A stretch of 64,000 bases of DNA from Paludibacter sp. 47-17 (GTDB lineage: Bacteria; Bacteroidota; Bacteroidia; Bacteroidales; Paludibacteraceae): NCBI GenBank assembly GCA_001898935.1, contig MKVT01000001.1, forward strand, positions 1-64,000, written 5' to 3'. Numbering within the stretch: position 1 is the stretch's first letter; the number at the start of each line of letters is the position of its first letter. The translations under genes and the position numbers were made by a program. The notes under the pieces were generated by a model. It worked only from the letters and a program-made list of their open reading frames with translations, had not been told where the DNA came from and searched no databases. Below, piece by piece: positions 1-8,410 of this stretch.

Positions 1-1601
1 GTGATTTCGGCGCCTTCAGCCACTTGGGCGGGGGTGAGTGTAGTGGCGCTTAACGTGATTCCGGCAGGAGCGGTAAGCGTAATGTTGGCGGTGAGGTTTG
101 CACCTGAAACCGTAAACACCTTGCTGCTGTTGAGCGGGTCGAAGAACAAACTGCCAGCCGACGCCGAAAGTACCGGTTCCAGAATTTCACCCGGGTAATA
201 TAACCGGAAATTATCGGCATACGACCAGGATACGGAGCGGCTTACCGACTTGAAACCAATGGTTAACGAACCGTCGACAACGATAGCGTCGACACTGTAG
301 TCGCTTCCGGTCGAAGTTACTTCAGTTTGCCGGTCGCCTGCAAATACGAAGGTACCGGTTGTTCCTTCATTTCCGCCGGCAGCAGCTGTCAAACGATATT
401 TCCCGTTCGGAATTCCGGTAACCACCTGCGAAATCGAATAGTCGGGACGGCTGCTGCTCCAGTATTGGAAATACACATTCCCTGTTTTGAACGATGCAGG
501 ACCGGCATCGTTGCGCGTACAGAATTCACTGTTGGCAGGGCCGGTTTTTGTCCAGCCCGGAATAGTTTGCGATTTATCGGTCTGGATATCTTCGAAACCG
601 GGATTGATTAAATAAGGAGTCATGTCGAACATATCGCCGGCTTCAAAGTCGACAGCTACATTGGCAGGGGCATGCGCACTGCCGTTTAAAAAACTCGCCG
701 ATGCAGTTCCGGTGATTCCTGCGGCTGCTTCGGTACCTTCTACCAGTGCTAAATAGTCGATCTGTGTCAACGGATCGCTACCTGAACTCGAAGAGTTTGC
801 AGCTGTATTCTTAAACGTAAAATACACAGGAGTAGCGATTGTAAAAGGAGTGCGTAGGGTTACCGACCAGGTTCCGTTTTTTCCGTTGCCAAGTACCACC
901 GGTGCATAACCATATTCCAGGCCACCTTCGGTCGATCCCAGTCCCACATTAAAGGTAGCGAAGGCATTTGCTCCGGTCAACTGGTTGATAATTACTTTAT
1001 AAGCAGTGTTTGGTTTTACTGTTGCCGTCAATTGCTGAGAGAAATAGTTACCATTGCCGCTCCCTCTCCAGATCAGTTCCCAGGTTCCGTTCACATTTCC
1101 GGCAGTAGCCTCGGTAGCGCGAATCCCTCCGGAGGCAGCAACTACCACGTTGGTTAACCAGGGCGTACCCAATTTGTAATTGGTTCCGCCCACCAGGTCG
1201 CCTGCAGTTTCGAAGCCTGCATTCAGCAATAAATTGTTGGGATCGGTGTGGGCGGTAGCGTCGGCGATAGCCGGATACGAAGTATTCCACACAGCGGTTA
1301 AGGTAGTTTTGTATACATTACCTTCGTATACGATCACTTTCCCGTTTTTCTGGGCAAAGCGAACCGTACCGGTAGTTTCAGGGGTGTACGACAACACACC
1401 GCCGGCCACAACGATCGGAGTTCCGGCCGTTCCCTGCATTTCAAGGGTGTAGTCGCCACTTACGGGTAAAAAAGTAGCTAAATCCACACTCGATCCTCCC
1501 AGATTTTGAAGGGGAGGTAAATACGGTACAACTGCAGCATTGGCAGTCGAGCTAATCGCCAGTAAAACAAAGGCGATGAGTGAAAAGTAGATTTTTCTCA
1601 T
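1..1601 (-). CDS. Large secreted modular protein (3' end outside window)
   Basis: The minus-strand frame opens at an ATG at 1601 and stays open to the window edge, giving about 533 residues without a stop. It begins with a signal peptide (MRKIYFSLIAFVLLAISSTA, cleaved near ANA). Two stretches, roughly residues 105-260 and 280-430, begin with an N-P/AGFE-type motif (LLLNAGFET; YLINPGFED) and look like galactose-binding beta-sandwich (CBM-like) modules. An Ig-like repeat follows from about residue 470. This pattern suggests an exported glycan-binding or adhesive protein, possibly with a catalytic or sorting domain in the missing part. No catalytic motif is visible, so no function is assigned. 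A -7 promoter match lies about 50 bases upstream. The only neighbour in the window is the unrelated lipoprotein gene upstream, on the same strand. Confidence 0.75.
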   Translation of the reverse strand, partial: MRKIYFSLIAFVLLAISSTANAAVVPYLPPLQNLGGSSVDLATFLPVSGDYTLEMQGTAGTPIVVAGGVLSYTPETTGTVRFAQKNGKVIVYEGNVYKTTLTAVWNTSYPAIADATAHTDPNNLLLNAGFETAGDLVGGTNYKLGTPWLTNVVVAASGGIRATEATAGNVNGTWELIWRGSGNGNYFSQQLTATVKPNTAYKVIINQLTGANAFATFNVGLGSTEGGLEYGYAPVVLGNGKNGTWSVTLRTPFTIATPVYFTFKNTAANSSSSGSDPLTQIDYLALVEGTEAAAGITGTASASFLNGSAHAPANVAVDFEAGDMFDMTPYLINPGFEDIQTDKSQTIPGWTKTGPANSEFCTRNDAGPASFKTGNVYFQYWSSSRPDYSISQVVTGIPNGKYRLTAAAGGNEGTTGTFVFAGDRQTEVTSTGSDYSVDAIVVDGSLTIGFKSVSRSVSWSYADNFRLYYPGEILEPVLSASAGSLFFDPLNSSKVFTVSGANLTANITLTAPAGITLSATTLTPAQVAEGAEI

Positions 1602-1651
1602 GATAAAAAAATGATGGATGATTTTATATTTAATAACCTTTTTTGTAAAGA

Positions 1652-1659
1652 CAAATATA
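1652..1659 (-). promoter_or_regulatory. -7 promoter element for the 1601 gene
   Basis: On the minus strand the bases read TATATTTG, an exact match to the Bacteroidetes -7 consensus TAnnTTTG. No TTTG is found 19-21 bases upstream. A start near 1646 would give a leader of about 45 bases. Confidence 0.4.
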
Positions 1660-1967
1660 TCACTGTTATCATTTCCCGGAGGATTAAAAAAGGTCAATTT
1701 GGTGGAGAAATTTGCAGGTTGGTTAAAAAGGAATACGATTGTAACCAATCGTAATTATACCGTATTGTTGTGGTCGTATGCCAAAGTACTAGGCAGTAGT
1801 TGGTGTGTGCTATTCGGAAGGTTATATGCTCCGGATTTATCTTTTTGTTTGTCAGTGCTTTACTGTTATGATTTTCGGTAATTCCGGGTCCGATTTCACT
1901 TTTTGCGGAGGTTTTTAGGTAACGAATCCGGGAGATCATTTTGAGCCTGAACTCCGATGCTTGGTGC

Positions 1968-2008
1968 CAGTTCAAAATCCTGCGAGCAAACGGCAGGATT
2001 TTGAACTG
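1968..2008. repeat. Perfect 16-bp inverted repeat with 9-base loop
   Basis: CAGTTCAAAATCCTGC at 1968-1983 is followed by nine bases and its exact reverse complement at 1993-2008. Neither side has a T-run, so it is not a normal intrinsic terminator. It could be a protein-binding palindrome, a REP-like element or the hairpin of a small RNA. No second copy was noticed in the window. Confidence 0.7.
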
Positions 2009-2075
2009 AAGCAAACAAATGGGTGATCACTGTAAGGTGTTTTAAAGATATGCACTCATTTTGTTCGAATGACAA

Positions 2076-2720
2076 TCAGTGAGCGAAATATCTCCATTGC
2101 AGGTCGGATGTAACCGTGTTTGAAACAGACTGGTTATAATCCGGATTGGCTGTTTTTTTCTTTACTAATTCATTCCAGCCTTTCTGTAATGTGAAATCAT
2201 AAGTTACCCCGTATTTCGTATCTGTTCCTTTAACGGAAGTTTTTCGGTCGCTATAGATAAAACCGGATTTTGCAGCATTTAAATTGTTCCTGTTGTCGCT
2301 ATGTAAAAAGTTGCATTTCACGATTGACCCAACTTCAACACCATTTTTAAACGCTGCGATCTCGCTGCCTACATCCTGGAATACAAACGCCAGTTCATCA
2401 CTGATTGTTCCGCTAAACCCACTGGAGAAAATTTTTCCGATTTTCTCAAGACCCGAAGGTATAGGCAATGACAGCGTGAATTTTCCTGAAGATGACACCG
2501 CGCTCCTGGAAAGCACATAAGAACCTACTGCCCAATCATTTAAATAACATATAATAGCAACGGAATCTATTGTACCACGGTCGATGTTAACTATTGTTCC
2601 GCTAAGCGTACGTCCATTTTCAATACTGGATAAATTATTATCAGTAGATAATTGCTGCTCTTCACAAGCACACAAAATCAATGCAAGCGATAATAGCTTG
2701 ATTTTTACTAAGTTTTTCAT
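2076..2720 (-). CDS. Small lipoprotein of unknown function
   Basis: The protein has about 214 residues. I chose the ATG at 2720 because it places the signal at the very N-terminus: MKNLVKIKLLSLALILCAC, with a lipobox ending in cysteine and acidic/polar residues after it. A start 39 bases further upstream is open but adds a hydrophilic extension. The mature part begins with a low-complexity linker, followed by what may be a beta-sandwich (residues about 35-110, starting LSGTIVNID), then a segment ending in DLQWRYFAH. I do not recognise the family. It lies 154 bases downstream of the CsgG-like gene on the same strand, with a hairpin between them, so co-transcription is uncertain. It is probably anchored in the outer or inner membrane facing the periplasm. 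Confidence 0.7.
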   Translation of the reverse strand: MKNLVKIKLLSLALILCACEEQQLSTDNNLSSIENGRTLSGTIVNIDRGTIDSVAIICYLNDWAVGSYVLSRSAVSSSGKFTLSLPIPSGLEKIGKIFSSGFSGTISDELAFVFQDVGSEIAAFKNGVEVGSIVKCNFLHSDNRNNLNAAKSGFIYSDRKTSVKGTDTKYGVTYDFTLQKGWNELVKKKTANPDYNQSVSNTVTSDLQWRYFAH

Positions 2721-2782
2721 AAATGTATACATTATTTCAGTTATTCTGTTGTTTCTCAATTGATTTAGTTATTGGCATCGGT

Positions 2783-2857
2783 AAAAAAGGTTGACAAACA
2801 GGCCGGCTCTTCGGACAGCTTTGCTTTTCCGATGAGGATGAACCACAGCCGGCCTGT
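2783..2857 (-). terminator. Long hairpin after the CsgG-like gene
   Basis: ACAGGCCGGCT (2798-2808) and its exact complement AGCCGGCCTGT (2847-2857) form an 11-bp stem. The 38-base loop contains a second small stem. On the minus strand, six T residues follow nine bases after the stem. The GC-rich stem just past the stop codon suggests a terminator, but the gap before the T-run is longer than usual. Confidence 0.45.
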
Positions 2858-2874
2858 ATAGTAAGCTCCTCCTG

Positions 2875-4248
2875 CTACTTTATATTTGTTTTGGAAATAT
2901 ACCCTTCTTTACCTCCCAGCAGTTTGATAAGTATAAAATCTCCTTTGACATCAATAACGACAAATTCAGATGAACCTGGTACTTTTGAGACGATTGCAGC
3001 AGTTACTGAAGGTTCTGCATATACGTCGAATCTATCAGCATTCTTTCCTTTTGTCGTAACTCTTTTCGCGAGCAAATCAGAAGCATTTTTAACGCTAAAA
3101 TCATATTTCTCGATGGCGATGCCCATGTCGCGTAACTCTGTTGCTGCTATAGCCCATTTCTTCGCAGTCTCGTAGTTTTTGCCGTATTTTTTCGGATTGA
3201 TTTGAGCTGCAATTTCATTCCAATTTGCAAACTCAACATAATCGCCGGTTATAAAATACAAGCCACCAATATTACAAGCAGCGTCAGCATTGTAATTATC
3301 AGCATCATATATTGCTTTATATAATGCGTACGCGCTGGCTAAGTCTTCGTTTTTCAAAAAGTTTGTTACCTGGTCTGCACTCTCTTTGAATTCTTTTACT
3401 TTAATCCTTTGAAATTCTAATTTTACGTATCGATAAAAAGGTGCAATGTAATTAGCAGCCATAAAGGAAAGATTCTGTAAGTTTTTTGGAGCCAACTGAT
3501 CAAAAACCAATACTTTACCTTCATCCTGGCCACCTTTTTTATCAGAAGATTGAAAAGTAAAGGTTTTGGTTCCTAGTATTTGTGCCGTTGCTACCGAAAC
3601 AATTTTAATATTAATTTCAGTTTCACAAATATTTTCGGTGAAATACGCGTGGGTTCCGTTTTGATAATCCGTTCTTGTCCTATTTGATTTGTAGTTATGC
3701 TTTATTGTTCCTGAAATAAAAGCATCTATACCCATGACTTTACCGATTTCAGATGCCTGATTATCGCTCAAAGGCACATCAGTCCCTAAATTTTTCTCGT
3801 TTAACACTTTATACAGCTGCTCTCTTTCAATTAGTTGAAATATCACGATACCGGTACTGTTGATAAACGTTTTTCCGGGTTTATTCGCCGAAAACAAACC
3901 ACCCGACAAGGTATAAATACCTCTTTTATCATCCAGCAGCTCGGAAGTCAAATAATCAACAAAAGCTTTACCTCCGAATGCATCATAATATGCATTCTTA
4001 TTAAAGTTTTCAAAGTTTAGAATTGCAATTTTCCGCACTCCATTTAAAATCTTCTCTGGCGGACTGATAACAAAACATTCAAAATCCTGACTTTTTGCTG
4101 TCTCTAAGGGAAGCATTGAAAAGAGTATCAACGAAAGGATACAAAATCGGGTAGTTGAACATTGAAAAACGGATTCTCTTTTTTTCTTGAGAACGATGAG
4201 CTGTCTGATTGTTTTTGGAGCATTCAAAAACACATTAAATTTTTCCAT
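2875..4248 (-). CDS. CsgG-like protein with C-terminal SH3 domain
   Basis: The protein has 457 residues from the ATG at 4248. A hydrophobic stretch at residues 36-53 (ILSLILFSMLPLETAKSQ) looks like a signal peptide with an unusually long N-terminal region, so the true start may lie downstream. Residues about 65-260 resemble the CsgG family: AILNFENF, then a ligand region with LIEREQLYKVLNEKNLG, then IDAFISGTIKHNYK and a beta-rich segment. Residues 270-390 are helical and TPR-like. The last 60 residues (FDVYAEPS through GYISKTNIK) fit a bacterial SH3 domain, usually a peptidoglycan- or cell-wall-associated fold. CsgG proteins form outer-membrane curli pores, but many Bacteroidetes relatives are not linked to curli, and no curli genes are present here. 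A role in envelope assembly is inferred. Confidence 0.65.
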   Translation of the reverse strand: MEKFNVFLNAPKTIRQLIVLKKKRESVFQCSTTRFCILSLILFSMLPLETAKSQDFECFVISPPEKILNGVRKIAILNFENFNKNAYYDAFGGKAFVDYLTSELLDDKRGIYTLSGGLFSANKPGKTFINSTGIVIFQLIEREQLYKVLNEKNLGTDVPLSDNQASEIGKVMGIDAFISGTIKHNYKSNRTRTDYQNGTHAYFTENICETEINIKIVSVATAQILGTKTFTFQSSDKKGGQDEGKVLVFDQLAPKNLQNLSFMAANYIAPFYRYVKLEFQRIKVKEFKESADQVTNFLKNEDLASAYALYKAIYDADNYNADAACNIGGLYFITGDYVEFANWNEIAAQINPKKYGKNYETAKKWAIAATELRDMGIAIEKYDFSVKNASDLLAKRVTTKGKNADRFDVYAEPSVTAAIVSKVPGSSEFVVIDVKGDFILIKLLGGKEGYISKTNIK

Positions 4249-4361
4249 GTTTTATCGTATTAAGTTTTCCCCTACTCGTAGGCTTTTCGGGAACCGCCCC
4301 TTACTTTTTTTCGGATTTTCAGGTACCTCTCCACATATTTTAAACCCTGATTTCAGGGCAT

Positions 4362-4581
4362 AAAAAAAGCGTGGAACTATACTTCCCCGCCTCAAAGGTA
4401 CCGCCAAGCACCCACGCACAAGAACAAGTATAGCCCACGCCATTTGGCGCGAGCGTATTACTTATTATTCTTATGCACGTAAAAATTTTGGCGGTTTTTT
4501 GAAGCAAGAATAAAAGCAAAACGTTAATCAATATGTAAAAAGAGACAGCCGGCTCCTGTCGCTACATGCAACCGAATATCT
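4362..4581 (-). ncRNA. Candidate structured small RNA
   Basis: The core is a 72-base stem-loop on the minus strand. GCGTGGGCTATACTT (4440-4426) pairs with AAGTATAGTTCCACGC (4384-4369), and seven T residues follow immediately (4368-4362), as in an intrinsic terminator. The 41-base interior is GC-rich and could fold further. A small CCCTGA/TCAGGG hairpin lies just downstream (4345-4358). A promoter match at 4588-4619 would start transcription near 4581, giving a 220-base RNA. A hairpin with a short T-run at 4537-4560 lies inside and could stop part of it. The length and architecture resemble 6S RNA or the 'Bacteroidales-1' motif, but I could not align it, so that is a guess. Alternatively it is the leader of the CsgG-like gene. 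Confidence 0.4.
4537..4560 (-). terminator. Short hairpin with T-run
   Basis: On the minus strand GACAG, seven loop bases and CTGTC are followed by TCTTTTT. It fits a weak intrinsic terminator or an attenuator shortly after the predicted start near 4581. Confidence 0.4.
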
Positions 4582-4587
4582 GAAAGG

Positions 4588-4619
4588 CAAATGTAGAAAT
4601 AATAATTTGATATATCAAG
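4588..4619 (-). promoter_or_regulatory. Promoter for the candidate RNA
   Basis: The minus strand reads TACATTTG (4595-4588), an exact -7 match. CTTG, one mismatch from the -33 TTTG, lies 20 bases upstream (4619-4616). The predicted start is about 4581. Confidence 0.5.
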
Positions 4620-4705
4620 AAAAATTTTCCCGAACATGTGTTAATTCTATTTTCCATATCTTCCGGAAGATTTTCGTTTTACTATCATTGTTCAGCGTAG
4701 CAACA

Positions 4706-4737
4706 TTTGCACATCCACCCAATCTGATTTATCTTTG
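4706..4737 (+). promoter_or_regulatory. Promoter of fkp
   Basis: TTTG at 4706-4709, a 20-base spacer and TATCTTTG at 4730-4737 match the Bacteroidetes housekeeping promoter exactly. Transcription would begin near 4744, leaving a leader of about 19 bases before the fkp ATG at 4763. Confidence 0.75.
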
Positions 4738-4762
4738 TGTATCTTATTAAACGCATTACCCA

Positions 4763-7648
4763 ATGAAAAAGCTCCTGTCGCTTCCTCCTAATCTGGTTGA
4801 AAATATTTATTCGCTGGAAAAGTTCGATATAAATGAATGGTTTTGTACGTCGGATCCGGTTGGTCACCGGGTGGGATCGGGCGGAGGAACGGCCTGGTTG
4901 CTTTCGGAATGTTACAAAAACGAGCGGGGAGACGAATTTTCGTCCTGGCTTGCCAGCGAGAAGCGGATTTTATTGCATGCAGGCGGGCAAAGCCGGCGTT
5001 TACCGGCCTATGCACCTTCGGGTAAAATTCTGACCCCTGTTCCTGTTTTCCGGTGGGAACGCGGGCAGCGGCTCAATCAGCATCTGCTGGATATTCAGCT
5101 TCCCCTGTACGAAAAAATAATGGCAAAAGCACCGGCCGGGCTCCATACCCTGGTTGCGAGCGGCGATGTGTATATTCGTTCGGAAGCGCCGCTTCAGGAA
5201 ATTCCTCAGGCCGATGTGGTGTGTTACGGTTTATGGACCGATCTTTCGCTGGCTACCCGGCATGGTGTGTTTGCAGCCCGGCGCGACACCCCCGACCGGC
5301 TCGATTTTATGTTGCAGAAGCCTTCGCTTGCGCGTCTCGAGGAGTTGTCGTCGTCGCATTTTTGCCTGATGGATATCGGGATATGGATTCTGAGCGATCG
5401 TGCCGTAGCGCTGCTGATGGAGCGGTCGTACCGCGATGCGACCCAAAACCGGGGTGGTAACGAGGAAGTACTGTCGTCCGGCGTTTTTCCTCGTTTTTAC
5501 GATTTGTATTCCGATTTTGGTCCTGCGCTGGGCGATTCGCCTTCGATTGCGGATACAGCCATCAACGAACTCAAGGTAGTGGTATTGCCCCTTCCGGCAG
5601 GCGAGTTTTATCATTTCGGAACGAGCCGGGAGCTGATCAGCTCGACATTGGCCATTCAGAACAAGGTGTTCGACCAGCGCAAGGTACTTCAGCGTAAAGT
5701 GAAGCCACATCCGGCCATTTTTGTTCAGAACGCCCGGGTGGATGTGCCGTTACGGAACGAAAACGATACCGTGTGGATTGAAAACAGCTGGATAGGAAAG
5801 AAGTGGACAATACACCGCGAGCATATCATTACCGGAGTGCCCGAAAACGATTGGGAATTGGTGTTGCCGGAGGGGATCTGTGTGGACGTGGTGCCGATGG
5901 CTGGGTTTGTTGCCCGGCCTTATCACATCGATGATACCTTCCGTGGCGATAGCGCGGGTGCGGTATGGATGGGAATTCCGCTTGCCTCCTGGTTGGCCGG
6001 GCGAGGCATTACAACCGATACTGCCGAAGGAGATCCGTACAGTGTCGGGTCGGTTGAAGATGTGCAGTTGGCGCGTTTGTTTCCGTTGGTGACTACAGTT
6101 GAGGAATTAGGCTGGGTGCTTCGGTGGATGATTTCGGAACCCGACCTTACCGAAGGACGCGAAATCTGGGCAAAGGCGGTTAAGTATTCGGCAGAAGAGC
6201 TTTCGTCGGGAGCCGATTTAGAGGCTTTGTATGCACAGCGTAAGCGTTTTTTCAGCAGCAATCTGCCGGTGTTGGCCGCCAATTTTGAACGAAGTGTATT
6301 TTATCAGGCCGATTTGGCCGATGCAGCCCGTGAGTGGGTGGAGGAAGCGTTGCCGCTGCCCGATATAATTCCCGAATCGGCTACCTTGCTGCATCGCATG
6401 CACAACCGGATGTTCAGGGCGCGCTGCCTTTCGTTGCAGGCAGGGTCGGCTGCGTCGGACGATAAATCGGCGGCTTTCAGGTTGATGCGCGAAGCTTTAT
6501 TGGCCGAAGTAAAAGGTGGAACAAGCTTGCCGCATCTGAATGTGCTTTCCGATCAGATTGTATGGTCGCGTTCGCCGGTGCGCATCGACCTGGCGGGAGG
6601 TTGGACCGACACGCCGCCTTATTCGCTGTATGCCGGAGGCAGTGTGGTGAATATGGCTATCGATCTCAACGGACAGCAGCCTTTACAGGTTTACCTGAAA
6701 CCGTCGACCGAATTTGAAATCGTGTTACGATCGATCGATATGGGGGCCTCGGAACGCATTTCTTCCTACGACGAATTGCTGCAATACAATAAGGTAGGTT
6801 CGCCGTTTTCCATTCCCAAGGCAGCGCTTTCGCTGGCCGGTTTTGGCCGCGAAAGCGGATTCGCTACGCTGCGGCAACAGCTCGAAGCCTTTGGAGCAGG
6901 GATTGAATTAACGCTGTTGGCGGCAATTCCTGCAGGTTCGGGGTTGGGTACCAGTTCGTTGCTTGCATCCACCATATTGGGCGGACTCAACGATTTCTGC
7001 GGATTGGGATGGGACAAAAACGGTATTTGCCTGCGTACCCTGGCGTTGGAGCAGTTGCTTACAACAGGAGGAGGCTGGCAGGATCAGTACGGAGGCGTGC
7101 TGCAAGGCGTTAAGCTGCTTCAGACCGAAGCAGGGCTACGTCAGTCGCCCTCGGTGAGTTGGCTGCCCGATTTTCTGTACACACAGCCCGAATATCAATC
7201 CTGCCATTTATTGTATTATACCGGCATTACCCGCACGGCCAAGCATATTCTGGCCGAAATCGTGGAGGGGATGTTCCTTAATTCGTCGGTGCACCTGCGC
7301 CTCCTGGCCGAGATGAAAGATCATGCTTCGGAAATGGCTTCAGTGATTCAGAAAGGGAATTTCGCCGGTTATGCCCGGCTCGTATCCACTACCTGGACGC
7401 AAAACAAAGCGCTCGATAGCGGGACTAATCCGCCAGCAGTAGAGGCGATTATCCGCCAGATTCACGATTATTCCGCCGGTTATAAGTTACCTGGTGCCGG
7501 TGGTGGCGGGTATTTGTACCTGGTGGCCAAGGATCCCGAAGCTGCCGCCCGCATCCGCAAACAACTCACCGGCAACGCTCCCAACGCCCGCGCCCGGTTT
7601 GTAGAAATGCGGTTATCGCCGACGGGGTTGCAGGTGTCGAGGTCGTAA
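4763..7648 (+). CDS. fkp: Bifunctional fucokinase / GDP-fucose pyrophosphorylase
   Basis: The protein has 961 residues, close to the 949 of Bacteroides fragilis Fkp. It converts free L-fucose to fucose-1-phosphate with ATP, then to GDP-L-fucose with GTP, for fucosylation of capsule and surface proteins. The N-terminal half is the pyrophosphorylase: a nucleotide-binding loop GGQSRRLP at residues 74-81 and the KILTPVP region after it. The C-terminal third is a GHMP kinase: RIDLAGGWTDTPP near residue 605, the phosphate-binding loop PAGSGLGTSS near 725 and the GAGGGG motif near 910. It is transcribed alone from its own promoter, and its stop lies two bases from the convergent cysH stop. The de novo genes for the same product (gmd, fcl) lie 13 kb away. 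Confidence 0.95.
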   Translation: MKKLLSLPPNLVENIYSLEKFDINEWFCTSDPVGHRVGSGGGTAWLLSECYKNERGDEFSSWLASEKRILLHAGGQSRRLPAYAPSGKILTPVPVFRWERGQRLNQHLLDIQLPLYEKIMAKAPAGLHTLVASGDVYIRSEAPLQEIPQADVVCYGLWTDLSLATRHGVFAARRDTPDRLDFMLQKPSLARLEELSSSHFCLMDIGIWILSDRAVALLMERSYRDATQNRGGNEEVLSSGVFPRFYDLYSDFGPALGDSPSIADTAINELKVVVLPLPAGEFYHFGTSRELISSTLAIQNKVFDQRKVLQRKVKPHPAIFVQNARVDVPLRNENDTVWIENSWIGKKWTIHREHIITGVPENDWELVLPEGICVDVVPMAGFVARPYHIDDTFRGDSAGAVWMGIPLASWLAGRGITTDTAEGDPYSVGSVEDVQLARLFPLVTTVEELGWVLRWMISEPDLTEGREIWAKAVKYSAEELSSGADLEALYAQRKRFFSSNLPVLAANFERSVFYQADLADAAREWVEEALPLPDIIPESATLLHRMHNRMFRARCLSLQAGSAASDDKSAAFRLMREALLAEVKGGTSLPHLNVLSDQIVWSRSPVRIDLAGGWTDTPPYSLYAGGSVVNMAIDLNGQQPLQVYLKPSTEFEIVLRSIDMGASERISSYDELLQYNKVGSPFSIPKAALSLAGFGRESGFATLRQQLEAFGAGIELTLLAAIPAGSGLGTSSLLASTILGGLNDFCGLGWDKNGICLRTLALEQLLTTGGGWQDQYGGVLQGVKLLQTEAGLRQSPSVSWLPDFLYTQPEYQSCHLLYYTGITRTAKHILAEIVEGMFLNSSVHLRLLAEMKDHASEMASVIQKGNFAGYARLVSTTWTQNKALDSGTNPPAVEAIIRQIHDYSAGYKLPGAGGGGYLYLVAKDPEAAARIRKQLTGNAPNARARFVEMRLSPTGLQVSRS

Positions 7649-7650
7649 AT

Positions 7651-8352
7651 TCAGCGTCTCGCGTGCAGCCCGCACTCTTTGTGTTCCGGGTTTTCCCACC
7701 ACCAGCGGCCGGCACGGATATCCTCGCCGGGTTGGACGGCGCGGGTGCAAGGCTGACAGCCGATACTGGGGAAGCCTTTGTCGTGCAGCTTGTTGTAAGG
7801 GACGTGGTGTTCGCGGATGTACGTCCACACTGCTTGTTCGCTGTACTCGATGAGCGGATTGAGTTTGACGAGCCCATTGGTTTCGTCCCATTCGATGGCC
7901 TGCATGCCCGCACGGGTTACCGATTGCTCGCGGCGGAGCCCGCATATCCACAGGTCGAGTCCTTGAAAGGCTCTGCGCAGGGGTTGCATCTTCCGTACCT
8001 CACAACAGCGTTTGCGTTGTTCGATGCTTTCGTAGAAGGGGTTGATTCCTTTTTCGGCCACCATTTTTTCCACTTCGGCTGCTTCCGGAAAGAAGACCTC
8101 GAAGTGGAGATCGGGGTATTTCTGCCGGGTACGGTCGATGAGACTGTAGGTTTCGGGAAACAGCCGTCCGGTGTCGAGGGTAAATACCCGGGCTGTCGGA
8201 TCTGTTTTTGCCAGAATGTCGGTAATCATCTGGTCTTCAATGCTCAGGCTCGATGCTAAGGCGATGCGGCCTTTGTATTCTTTCAGGAAATACTCCAGGA
8301 GTTGTTGCGGACTTGCCCCAGCGAACTGTAAATTTAATTGTTCTATATTCAT
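7651..8352 (-). CDS. cysH: Adenylyl-sulfate (APS) reductase
   Basis: The protein has 233 residues. It reduces adenylyl-sulfate to sulfite with electrons from thioredoxin in the cytoplasm. The four cysteines that bind the [4Fe-4S] cluster of APS-type enzymes are present: KRCCEVRK (residues 114-121) and GCQPC (about 197-201). The redox-active cysteine sits in the C-terminal ECGLH motif. The P-loop-like SLSIEDQM at 35-42 replaces the SGGKDS form. These cysteine pairs separate it from cluster-free PAPS reductases, and no APS kinase (cysC) is present in the operon, which agrees. It is the last gene of the sulfate/siroheme operon, 58 bases after cysN. Its C-terminus nearly abuts the convergent fkp stop. 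Confidence 0.93.
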   Translation of the reverse strand: MNIEQLNLQFAGASPQQLLEYFLKEYKGRIALASSLSIEDQMITDILAKTDPTARVFTLDTGRLFPETYSLIDRTRQKYPDLHFEVFFPEAAEVEKMVAEKGINPFYESIEQRKRCCEVRKMQPLRRAFQGLDLWICGLRREQSVTRAGMQAIEWDETNGLVKLNPLIEYSEQAVWTYIREHHVPYNKLHDKGFPSIGCQPCTRAVQPGEDIRAGRWWWENPEHKECGLHARR

Positions 8353-8410
8353 TTTTTTCTAACCGGAAGGTGGGTTGAAAAGCGCTCACTACATTCCCCA
8401 CCGAATAATA

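Larger units (their letters stand above)
1602..2075. other. Gene-free spacer with promoter element and palindrome
   Basis: No credible gene was found in this 474-base stretch; short open frames here have no recognisable content. It holds a -7 promoter match at 1652-1659 (minus) and a 16-bp perfect inverted repeat at 1968-2008. Both are listed separately. Confidence 0.6.
4249..4762. other. Intergenic region with RNA-like structures and promoters
   Basis: This 514-base stretch separates the divergent CsgG-like gene and fkp. Two short minus-strand open frames cover the structured part, but one reads straight through a strong stem-loop, and neither has protein-like features. I see a candidate non-coding RNA, two promoter matches and hairpins, each listed separately. 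Confidence 0.6.

Noticed and set aside
4252-4531. Two overlapping 63-codon minus-strand frames
   Set aside because: They read through the stem-loop and T-run of the candidate RNA, lack signals or motifs, and are better explained by RNA structure.
5231-5710. 159-codon minus-strand open frame inside fkp
   Set aside because: It lies wholly antisense to a strongly conserved enzyme, has no recognisable motif and a composition (many Arg, His, Gln) typical of reverse-strand shadow frames.
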